In this document: positions 1 to 6,120 of the stretch, in pieces
How the letters are laid out: the number at the start of each line of letters is the position of its first letter
Position numbering within the stretch: the stretch's first letter is position 1
Origin: Pelagicoccus sp.
Lineage (GTDB): Bacteria; Verrucomicrobiota; Verrucomicrobiia; Opitutales; Opitutaceae
Direction of reading: 5' to 3'
DNA: 64,000 nt
Assembly: GCA_028284635.1 (NCBI GenBank)
Contig: JANQRJ010000018.1
Location: 1-64,000, forward strand
Notes under the pieces: generated by a model
The model's database searches: none
Seen by the model: only the letters and a program-made list of their open reading frames with translations
What the model was told of the DNA's origin: nothing
Program-made: the position numbers and the translations under genes

Positions 1-92
1 ATTTCTTTAAGTCGTGAAAACTGGATACATGGCACCGAAAAACTGGGTACGTGGTGCTTAGTTCTTTCGGTGCAGGATCCATTTCTATTTCT

Positions 93-153
93 TCACAACG
101 CCAAGCTGTCACGACGCGGGCTTGCCCGCGTTGTGACAAGCGCTTTGTTCGAT
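93..153 (-). repeat. attC-like recombination site E
   Basis: Hairpin-forming site at the 3' end of the HIT-like cassette gene. Read on the minus strand it runs from a R''-like ATCGAAC to a R'-like GTTGTGA. Between them lies an inverted repeat (TGTCACAACGCGGGC with its partner CGTCGTGACA). It is about 61 bp, the same length as site B, and the reading frame of the upstream gene ends inside it, as is common in integron cassettes. The core heptamers are degenerate, so activity is uncertain. Confidence 0.6.
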
Positions 154-615
154 AATCATATTTCGTTTGTTCAATTCATTTCTGACTTCCTCCATCAATG
201 CCTTATCTCGATTGATATCGAACTCGACACTTGCTCTGTAGGATTTGTCATAGAACCAAGCAGGTCTATTTTTTACTTCTTTTGGTTCGTCTTCGTAGCG
301 TGGGAAAAGGTGAGCATGTAGCGCATGCTCTGCATTACCAAGGATCTCGTAGTTGATTAGTCGTGCTCCGGTGATGTGTAGCAGGATATCTCCAAGGACT
401 GACATTTCATAGAGGAAGCTTTTTCTTTCTTCTTCAGACAAAGAATTGAGGTCCTTAACTACTGGATCAGATAATAGCAGACAGTAACCTCTTAGAAACT
501 GGACGTCCCCAATCACCACCCATCCTGAGGAAAGGCGACAGATGGATTTTGGATTCTTCCCTTCGCGGCATTGTGCCACTCGTTCGTGGATTAGAGTTGG
601 AAAGCCTGTATTCAT
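109..615 (-). CDS. HIT-like nucleotide hydrolase/transferase (integron cassette gene)
   Basis: 168 residues from an ATG at 615. The open frame extends further upstream, but that extension is the translation of attC hairpins and was discarded. The middle of the protein carries EHALHAHLFPRYEDEP, a histidine cluster followed by L-F-P-R that matches the HIT-family active-site pattern (H-x-H-x-H). HIT proteins hydrolyse or transfer nucleoside phosphates, for example diadenosine polyphosphates; the substrate here is unknown. The C-terminal residues ACHNAGKPAS are encoded by the attC hairpin, so the natural C-terminus was probably extended when the cassette formed. AT-richer than the chromosomal genes after 4.8 kb, consistent with acquisition. 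Confidence 0.7.
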   Translation of the reverse strand: MNTGFPTLIHERVAQCREGKNPKSICRLSSGWVVIGDVQFLRGYCLLLSDPVVKDLNSLSEEERKSFLYEMSVLGDILLHITGARLINYEILGNAEHALHAHLFPRYEDEPKEVKNRPAWFYDKSYRASVEFDINRDKALMEEVRNELNKRNMIIEQSACHNAGKPAS

Positions 616-659
616 ATTTTCATCGAATGCGGCGCTGAGCCGCGTAGGGGTTGGATCGT

Positions 660-715
660 AGCGAACTTGTTCGCGAAGAGGCAAGCCCGGAGACGGATCT
701 AGCGTTTTGTTCCGG
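660..715 (-). repeat. attC-like recombination site D
   Basis: Second hairpin site in the array. On the minus strand it begins CCGGAACAAAACGCTAG and ends at GTTCGCTACG, giving AAC and GTT cores about 45 bp apart, with a GAACAAGTTC dyad near the R' side. It starts 40-odd bases from site C, so the two sites bracket a segment too short to hold a gene. Confidence 0.5.
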
Positions 716-755
716 CGCAAGGCGCCGGGACAGGACGCTGGACGCAGTCGCGCGG

Positions 756-812
756 AATGCCGAGCACAGGCGGCGAGCGCTTGCGCTCGTTGCCTGCTGC
801 GTCTTGTTGGCA
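756..812 (-). repeat. attC-like recombination site C
   Basis: Nearly identical in its centre to site B: both contain GGCGGCGAGCGCTTGCGCTC and end in TTGTTGG. It abuts the stop codon of the tail-fibre-like gene (stop at 813-815). The inner core triplet that should read GTT on the minus strand is ATT here, while spacing to the hairpin is conserved, suggesting a mutated R' site. Confidence 0.6.
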
Positions 813-1523
813 CTAGTTTGACTTGAGTCTTTCGATCTCTTCCTGTTGAGCTTCGATTTTTGCTTGAAGGTCAGCAACCTGCTCGTCCTTCTCGATCATG
901 TAGAGTGTCAGCTCTTCGATTTTTTGCATCATGATCTTTTGAGTCTCTCCGACCGAAAGACCTTCTGATTCTACGACAGAGGCTGAAGGAACGTCTGGCA
1001 AATGCCCATGCTCTTCGATGTGGGCCTGAACCTCCTCTAAAGATCTTAACCTGTACGAATCTTCGAATACAAAATCCGACCAGTCGGTTTCAACAATCAC
1101 TTCTTCGGCACGAATAGTGCCTTTTACGTCAAGCTTGTTATCTGGTGTTGTTGTTCCTATTCCTACATAACCAGACGTATCGATAGTAAACTCAGCTTTA
1201 GCGTTGTTTGTCTGCTTAATTGAAAATTTGCCTGAGTCGATCAAGGGATCGTTGTCCAATCCAATTTTCCATCGTAGACTTAGATCAGAATCCATGATAT
1301 TCACTGACCTCTCGGATCCAGATGTTCCAACTATCTCAATAATCGAGTGGTCATTCCCTTCGAATCTCGCTAACTCATTCAAGACAGAATTAATGTGCAG
1401 CGTTGTACTTGGCGACGTTGTTCCAATGCCGACATTTCCCGAAGTCGGGAAGGCATTCGTTTGGGCATCGCAAATATTTGCAAATGCTATTGAGGCGAAA
1501 GTTAAGACTGTTCTTATTTTCAT
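813..1523 (-). CDS. Tail-fibre/adhesin-like protein with GIGTT repeats (cassette gene)
   Basis: 236 residues from ATG at 1523, which follows attC site B directly. It has an N-terminal signal peptide (MKIRTVLTFASIAFANICDA). Two repeats of the VGIGTTSP/LHINS type (residues about 33-46 and 115-130) are familiar from phage tail-fibre and adhesin shafts. A conserved C-terminal block around HGHLPDVPSASVVESEG resembles the region preceding coiled coils in trimeric surface proteins. It ends in a predicted coiled coil rich in E, Q and I, which probably trimerises. A secreted or surface adhesin is likely, but the target is unknown. The stop codon abuts attC site C. Confidence 0.7.
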   Translation of the reverse strand: MKIRTVLTFASIAFANICDAQTNAFPTSGNVGIGTTSPSTTLHINSVLNELARFEGNDHSIIEIVGTSGSERSVNIMDSDLSLRWKIGLDNDPLIDSGKFSIKQTNNAKAEFTIDTSGYVGIGTTTPDNKLDVKGTIRAEEVIVETDWSDFVFEDSYRLRSLEEVQAHIEEHGHLPDVPSASVVESEGLSVGETQKIMMQKIEELTLYMIEKDEQVADLQAKIEAQQEEIERLKSN

Positions 1524-1532
1524 AAATTCTTT

Positions 1533-1593
1533 AGCCAACGACAAGCTCAGGCGGCGAGCGCTTGCGCTCGTTGCCTGCAGCGTTTTGTTGGAC
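1533..1593 (-). repeat. attC recombination site B (best preserved)
   Basis: 61 bp. On the minus strand it opens with GTCCAAC, which fits RYYYAAC exactly, and closes with GTTGGCT, close to GTTRRRY. The centre is a long near-perfect stem, GCAACGAGCGCAAGCGCTCG. The stop codon of the upstream cassette gene lies at 1594-1596, immediately beside it. This is the clearest attC in the array. Confidence 0.78.
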
Positions 1594-2316
1594 CTATTGT
1601 CCAGATAGTAATTCAAGTGTTTTTGTGCTGATTTTATAGGTGGTGTCAGCGGAGGAAATCATCGTGTTTATTTTAGATAGAATGTCCCAAAATTTCATAA
1701 CGCTTGGTTTCTCTGATTCGGTTTTTACTATTTCATGGTCTAAGGAAAGTCTCCCGAATGATTCAGCTAGGATTTTCTTTAAACCCTCGACTCCACTTAA
1801 TTTGTAATCGGATATGCTTCTTCTTATTCCTTCAGTTAGGTCTGTAATAATACCTTTTACCTTCGGGTCTACATCTGAGTCTATGATTTCTGAATCAAGC
1901 GAGTTGACCTCTTCCACTAGGGCTTTTAGTTTCGTTTCTTGAATTTCGGTTTCTTGAAAGTACGTATCCAAGAGATCGGCGCCAATTTCAAGTAAGCCTA
2001 GGTCAGACTCAGAGATGCCATTCAGCTGTGTCTGCCATGGCGAATCAATGTGTAGGCTCTTTAGATGATTTTTTATGGGTATAAAACAGAGTAATACTTT
2101 GTCTCTATATGGGTCTTCTATACTCTTTATCTTCCTCTCGGATTCGGATATTAGTGTGTAAAATTTTGAAAATTTCGAGTAGACCTCCTCGTTTTCACCC
2201 TGGTTGATTGAAAAATAGCTAGCGATGACTTGGCGGCCTGCGGTGCTTGGATTTGGCTTCTTTTTCATGTGTCGCATGATATCGAGGAGCCTTCTCGCTG
2301 GGTTAGTTTTGTTCAT
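1594..2316 (-). CDS. Hypothetical protein, integron cassette gene
   Basis: 240 residues from ATG at 2316. I do not recognise a family. The protein is soluble and largely helical by composition, with E/K/L/I-rich stretches such as the segment from TEIQETKLKALVEEVNSL onward and a C-terminal Ser/Thr/Lys region. There is no signal peptide, transmembrane segment or cysteine motif. It is markedly AT-rich compared with genes beyond 4.8 kb and ends exactly at attC site B, which marks it as a mobile cassette gene. No function is proposed. Confidence 0.65.
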   Translation of the reverse strand: MNKTNPARRLLDIMRHMKKKPNPSTAGRQVIASYFSINQGENEEVYSKFSKFYTLISESERKIKSIEDPYRDKVLLCFIPIKNHLKSLHIDSPWQTQLNGISESDLGLLEIGADLLDTYFQETEIQETKLKALVEEVNSLDSEIIDSDVDPKVKGIITDLTEGIRRSISDYKLSGVEGLKKILAESFGRLSLDHEIVKTESEKPSVMKFWDILSKINTMISSADTTYKISTKTLELLSGQ

Positions 2317-2395
2317 CGTTTATTGTCCAATGTCGAGGTGAGGAACGCCTCACGTTATAGGTTGAATTAGAGCGGAAGTGTTTTGCCAAGACAAG

Positions 2396-2448
2396 GCTCG
2401 AACGTCGGCGCGATTGTAAGGCGTTTCTCTCCACCGACTGGTTCGAAT
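2396..2448 (-). repeat. attC-like recombination site A
   Basis: On the minus strand ATTCGAAC...GTCGG pairs with CCGAC...GTTCGAGC, giving R''/L''/L'/R' boxes over 53 bp. It lies three bases after the stop of the ribbon-helix-helix gene. The cores are TTCGAAC and GTTCGAG rather than the strict consensus. A further small hairpin (GTGAGG-AACG-CCTCAC, about 2337-2352) lies between it and the next gene. Confidence 0.5.
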
Positions 2449-2450
2449 GG

Positions 2451-2624
2451 TCATTTCTTCCTCTTGGGTTTGATGAGTTTTCTGGCTTCGAGTGCTTCCA
2501 CGATCAACTTACGAAGCACAAAGGAAATCGTTCGTTCATCTTCATCTGCCAGCTTCTGAATTACCGTGGCGATCTGCGATTCCACTCTGACCGTGTAAGG
2601 TACGTCCTTCTTCTCGGTTGTCAT
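2451..2624 (-). CDS. Small ribbon-helix-helix-type DNA-binding protein
   Basis: 57 residues if translation begins at the ATG at 2624. The open frame continues upstream to 2687 but would read through the shared promoter region. The core (residues about 8-52: VPYTVRVESQIATVIQKL followed by DERTISFVLRKLIVEALEAR) has the beta strand plus two helices expected of MetJ/Arc-type repressors, with a basic tail KLIKPKRKK. Such proteins bind DNA as dimers, often to tandem repeats. It is divergent from the gene at 2686, with repeated TGTNNACA boxes between them, so autoregulation is likely. It could be an antitoxin, but no toxin partner was recognised. Confidence 0.55.
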   Translation of the reverse strand: MTTEKKDVPYTVRVESQIATVIQKLADEDERTISFVLRKLIVEALEARKLIKPKRKK

Positions 2625-2690
2625 GATTGTAGACAATGTGGACATCGTAGTTGACATCAATGTCTCTAATGTATACAAACGAGACATGAA
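2625..2690. promoter_or_regulatory. Divergent promoter/operator with repeated TGTNNACA boxes
   Basis: Between the divergent small genes lie TGTAGACA (2628), TGTGGACA (2637), AGTTGACA (2649), TGTCTCTA (2661) and TGTATACA (2670). The start-to-start spacings are 9, 12, 12 and 9, a symmetric arrangement. TTGACA at 2651-2656 with TACAAA at 2674-2679 (17-bp spacer) is a plausible rightward promoter inside the array. Box arrays of this kind suit a ribbon-helix-helix repressor; the link to the adjacent gene is inference. Confidence 0.45.
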
Positions 2691-2976
2691 TCTTAAAGGA
2701 ATGGACTCTGAAACGATACGTCGCTACGCGGAAGCAAGGAAGAAGATCGACCAGAATGTCGACATGATCTGCAACATCTCTTCAATTTTTTCTGTATTCG
2801 AGGACTGGGGAGATGATCGTATTGCTCTTTGCCCTTTCGCGTTAGGCAAACTCAATGACGAGATGAATCGGAATGCTTGCCGTGTTATCTCAGCTTTGGA
2901 GGATTTCGCTTCCGTGCGGGATGCCGAGGATTTTGTGGAAAAACTAGAAGAAGGCGAGGGTGGCGAGAATTCTTAG
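2686..2976 (+). CDS. Hypothetical small protein beside intI
   Basis: 96 residues from ATG at 2686; an ATG at 2701 is the alternative. The longer frame from 2623 would include the promoter boxes and was not used. The protein is acidic, with Glu-rich C-terminal residues (EKLEEGEGGE) and three cysteines; no family was recognised. It reads in the same direction as intI, opposite to the cassettes. A -10-like TACAAA 7 bases upstream of the ATG would put the transcript start close to the start codon, so it may be leaderless. It could be the second gene of a two-gene module with the divergent RHH protein. Confidence 0.45.
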   Translation: MNLKGMDSETIRRYAEARKKIDQNVDMICNISSIFSVFEDWGDDRIALCPFALGKLNDEMNRNACRVISALEDFASVRDAEDFVEKLEEGEGGENS

Positions 2977-3096
2977 TTTTGCGGAACAAGTTATTACAAG
3001 ATTTCTCGATATCATTCCAATGGGCGTTGGGATTTCAAGCTTGAAAACCAAAAAAATACTTATTTCCAATCCAATAACGTTCCGAAAGGACGATTC

Positions 3097-3144
3097 ATGA
3101 GAAAGTTCGATATCCTACCATGCAAGCCATCGCACCCCAACTGA
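3097..3144 (+). CDS. Possible 15-codon leader peptide overlapping intI start
   Basis: ATG at 3097 is preceded by a good ribosome site (GAAAGGA, 3084-3090). It reads MRKFDILPCKPSHPN before stopping at 3142-3144, overlapping the first codons of intI in another frame. The intI ATG at 3120 has no comparable ribosome site of its own. Translational coupling through this leader is possible; coding is unproven. Confidence 0.25.
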   Translation: MRKFDILPCKPSHPN

Positions 3145-4427
3145 GAGGAGAGTTTGAAGCGGAGCTCAAGAGAAGAGCGATTCCTGCTCCAAAAAGATCT
3201 CACTACACGAAATGGCTGCTGTACTACATGGATTTTTGCCGGAAGTACTATCATGCCCCAGATGATAGCGAGTCTTGCGACGCCTTCATGATAAAGCTCG
3301 GAGAGAAGGGCCAATCGAGCGAGAGGCAGCGGCAAGCGGCGGCGGCGATCGCCCTGTATTGGGAGCTGAAACGCAAGGAAAACGGGAAGTCTGCGGACAA
3401 TGAGAATCTCGCCATTGGTCCTTCGGAATCATGGGAAGTCGCATTTCGGAGACTGAAGGACTGTATATTGACGCGTCACTATTCGAAGAACACCTTAGCC
3501 ACCTACACCAAGTGGGCACGCCAGTTTTGTCAGTTCCTAGGCGAGGTCTCATTGGAGGATGTCAAAGCCAAGGACGCAGCAGATTTCTTCACATTTCTGG
3601 CGACCCGCAAGAAGGTCGCCGCCTCTACGCAAAACCAGGCTTTCAATGCCCTTCTCTTCTTCTTCAAGCATGTTCTTGATCGCGAATTCGAGGGATTCGA
3701 GGGCGTAGTCAGGGCCAAGCGATCCAACTATATACCTGTGGTGCTCTCTCGCGAAGAGGTGGATCACGTGCTGGAGCGACTCACCTACCCCTACGATCTA
3801 ATCGTAAAGCTGCTCTACGGCTGCGGACTGAGGCTTTTCGAAGCGGTAAATCTAAGAACGGGCTGCTTCAATTTCGATGCAGGCGTACTGACCATACATG
3901 ACGGCAAAGGGAAAAAGGACCGGACCGTTCCCTTGCCCGGCAGCTTGGAAGCGGAACTGCGCAGACACATGAGACGCGTGGGCTTCCTGCATGACAAAGA
4001 CCTGGCCGAAGACTTCGATGGAGCGTTCATGCCAAGCGCCCTAGGACGGAAATACAGGAACGCGGCGAAGGAATTTCCGTGGCAATGGTTTTTTCCGGCG
4101 CGCAATCTGACCTATGTCGCGGAAACAGGAGAAAAGCGGAGGTATCACCAGCACGAAACCCATGTTCGCAAGGCAATCAAGACGGCGGTCGCTAAAGCGA
4201 AGCTGACCAAGAGGGCTACCGCGCACACGTTCCGACACAGCTTCGCCAGCCATTTGCTGCAGAACGGCTATGATATAAGAACCATACAGGAACTGCTCGG
4301 ACACAGCAGCGTCAAAACGACGATGATATACACCCATACCGTGAAGACGAAGACGATCAAGGAAGCGAAGAGTCCCTTGGATTTCGAAGGGCGAGGTGTA
4401 AATTCCATCGCGGACGACGCGAGCTGA
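3120..4427 (+). CDS. intI: Integron-type integrase (tyrosine recombinase, IntI family)
   Basis: 435 residues. The catalytic domain shows R238 (GCGLRLFE), K263 region (DGKGKKDR), H369-x-x-R372 (HTFRHSFASHLL), H395 (LLGHSS) and Y404 (MIYTH). Between the Lys and the HxxR box sits the IntI-specific insertion (FPWQWFFPARNLTY to HETHVRKAIKTAVAKA, about 319-360), which distinguishes integron integrases from XerC/D. It is about 100 residues longer than usual IntI: an extra SAM-like helical segment (about 20-82) precedes the ordinary core-binding domain (about 105-200). It integrates and excises cassettes at attI/attC; here it is divergent from the cassette array at 1-2624, the classical layout. No clear attI was identified; it should lie at 2977-3119 or near 2690. 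Confidence 0.88.
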   Translation: MQAIAPQLRGEFEAELKRRAIPAPKRSHYTKWLLYYMDFCRKYYHAPDDSESCDAFMIKLGEKGQSSERQRQAAAAIALYWELKRKENGKSADNENLAIGPSESWEVAFRRLKDCILTRHYSKNTLATYTKWARQFCQFLGEVSLEDVKAKDAADFFTFLATRKKVAASTQNQAFNALLFFFKHVLDREFEGFEGVVRAKRSNYIPVVLSREEVDHVLERLTYPYDLIVKLLYGCGLRLFEAVNLRTGCFNFDAGVLTIHDGKGKKDRTVPLPGSLEAELRRHMRRVGFLHDKDLAEDFDGAFMPSALGRKYRNAAKEFPWQWFFPARNLTYVAETGEKRRYHQHETHVRKAIKTAVAKAKLTKRATAHTFRHSFASHLLQNGYDIRTIQELLGHSSVKTTMIYTHTVKTKTIKEAKSPLDFEGRGVNSIADDAS

Positions 4428-4831
4428 AGCTCCGAATTACCGAAAACGGGGATACGACAAACTTAGCCCAGATGTTCCATAATTCCTCTCCAGAGAACGG
4501 AGAGATGAGCATGCATCATCTGTTTTCAAATCGACTATTTATTTGGCCGCAAAGAGACGCAAAAGATCGGGTTGCTACCGCCCTATAGGGCTCTTGAAGC
4601 TCACGAATCTGCTAAACTTCCTTCGTTATAACGAAGGCCACGAAGCTTATTATATTCTGCGCTTCTTTGCGGCTAAAACCTAACCTATCAGAGCCAAATA
4701 GGCGTCTAGTCTGTCCTTCGACGGGCTCAGGATCTGCGATAGGCGTTTAGCTTTTTTGGAAGCTACAGACAAAACAGCTACGGACTAAAAGGCTCTCCTT
4801 GGATGGGATTGCGTGAAGAAAAATCAGTCCT
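4428..4831. other. Intergenic region between intI and the respiratory operon
   Basis: No gene is seen. It contains a perfect 18-bp palindrome, CCTTCGTTATAACGAAGG at 4620-4637. Around it is a longer imperfect inverted repeat: TTTGGCCGCAAAGAGACGCA near 4549 is mirrored by TCTGCGCTTCTTTGCGGC near 4656. This could act as a boundary or terminator between the converging intI and ccoP genes, but there is no T-tract. Confidence 0.5.
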
Positions 4832-5497
4832 CTACTCGAAGTACTCGGAGAGTTCGGCGGCGGTCCAGGGGCTGCGGGAGCCGGTGTCGGCGCGAATGGC
4901 GGCGACTTCTTCTGGGGCCACTTCGCTGGCTTCGTTGCCCCAGGAGGTGCGGATGTAGTTGACGACGGCAGCGATCTCGGCGTCGTTCCATACGGAGCCA
5001 AAGGCGGGCATAGCGCCGTTGTAGGTGTTGCCCTTGACTACGATTTCGCCGCTGAGGCCTGAGAGTAGAACCTTGATGGGGAGATTGGGGTCGCCTGTCA
5101 CCCATTCCGAGCCAACGAGGGGCGGGAAGGCTCCGGCCAGGCCTTGGCCGGTGGCTTGGTGGCAGGCCACGCATTGCTGGGCGTAGAGAGCGGCTCCATC
5201 GACGACAACAGGGCCTGGATCCTCTTTCGGGCGATTGATGTAGGCCTGCATGGCAGCGAGCTCCTCGCGGCTGGAGAGAACGCCTTGAGAGTCCATGTCG
5301 CCCACGTAGCGACGTACGTAGAACCAGGCGAAGACGAATACCACGATCAATGCCAAGGAGGTGAAAAACGTCACGGGCGAGGCGGCCACGGGAGTGCGGC
5401 GGATCCGGGCATGCGTGCGGATCAGGCTTTCGTCGTTGGCATGGCCCTGGTCGATCGCGGGAAGCTGGGGGGAGTCTTGCTGATCGTCTTGCATCAC
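4832..5497 (-). CDS. CcoP-like membrane-anchored monohaem cytochrome c
   Basis: 221 residues with an N-terminal cytosolic stretch of about 40 residues and one transmembrane helix (FFTSLALIVVFVFAWFYV, about 45-62). A single class-I cytochrome c domain follows, with haem motif CVACH, and an axial Met probably in GAMPAFGSVW. Canonical CcoP of cbb3 oxidases has two haems c; this protein has one. It overlaps the upstream ccoO-like gene by four bases and is last in the operon. It probably transfers electrons in the periplasm as part of the ACIII/cbb3-like assembly. The electron acceptor is not evident here. Confidence 0.8.
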   Translation of the reverse strand: MMQDDQQDSPQLPAIDQGHANDESLIRTHARIRRTPVAASPVTFFTSLALIVVFVFAWFYVRRYVGDMDSQGVLSSREELAAMQAYINRPKEDPGPVVVDGAALYAQQCVACHQATGQGLAGAFPPLVGSEWVTGDPNLPIKVLLSGLSGEIVVKGNTYNGAMPAFGSVWNDAEIAAVVNYIRTSWGNEASEVAPEEVAAIRADTGSRSPWTAAELSEYFE

Positions 5498-6120
5498 TTG
5501 AGGGAAAGCTTTTCGGGGCTGGGGGCCTCTTCGATGTCGTACTGGATCTTCAGGCTTAGCATGTAGGCCGCCAGGGCTTCGGCCTTGCGGGTCGGCACCA
5601 CTTCGTAGCCTTCCTGGACCGCAAACCCCTCGGGCAAGTCGAGAGCGCGGCTGGAACCTTCGCCGACGATGGGGCGCTTCTCGAAGAGCTGCGGATAGGC
5701 GGGCATGTTGGAGCCGGGCGAGGCGATCTGCGGATTATAGAAGTGGAGCAGATGCCAAGCGGCATCGTCGCGGCGGGCGCCGACATTGGTGAGGTCAGGT
5801 CCGATGCGGAACGCGCCGGTGAAGACGGGGCTCTGGTCGATGTAGTCGAGCGGGAGGGTCTGCCGGTCGCCCCAGCCTCGAGCGATGTCGTTTCCGGCTG
5901 CAAAGCGTACTTGCTGGGTATGGCAAACGACGCATCCGAGTTCCTGATACGTTTCTCGGCCGAGGGCGGCTCCGCCGGTCATGACAGTGGGCACGCGGGC
6001 ATCGCCGGATCCTACGGGCCGGAGCTGACCGCCTTCGGAAATGGGCTTCACCAGGGTCAGAGCCCAGGAGAGGGAGACGATGACGAACACGCCCAGAAAG
6101 ATGAAAGGACCTCGGTTCAT
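5494..6120 (-). CDS. ccoO: CcoO-like monohaem cytochrome c subunit
   Basis: 208 residues: one N-terminal transmembrane anchor (about 5-25), then a monohaem domain with CVVCHTQQVR. The characteristic CcoO blocks follow: ARGWGDRQTLPLDY, FRIGPDLTNVG and the PGSNMPAYPQLF segment that supplies the axial methionine. In cbb3 oxidases CcoO accepts electrons from CcoP and feeds the CcoN haems. It overlaps the CcoN-like gene and the next cytochrome gene by four bases each, so the three proteins are likely made together. CcoO itself appears intact even though its CcoN partner lacks cofactor ligands. Confidence 0.88.
   Translation of the reverse strand: MNRGPFIFLGVFVIVSLSWALTLVKPISEGGQLRPVGSGDARVPTVMTGGAALGRETYQELGCVVCHTQQVRFAAGNDIARGWGDRQTLPLDYIDQSPVFTGAFRIGPDLTNVGARRDDAAWHLLHFYNPQIASPGSNMPAYPQLFEKRPIVGEGSSRALDLPEGFAVQEGYEVVPTRKAEALAAYMLSLKIQYDIEEAPSPEKLSLK

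Noticed and set aside
2441..2448. GTTCGAAT resembling a tRNA T-loop
   Set aside because: No acceptor or anticodon arms around it; it is the R'' box of an attC-like hairpin.
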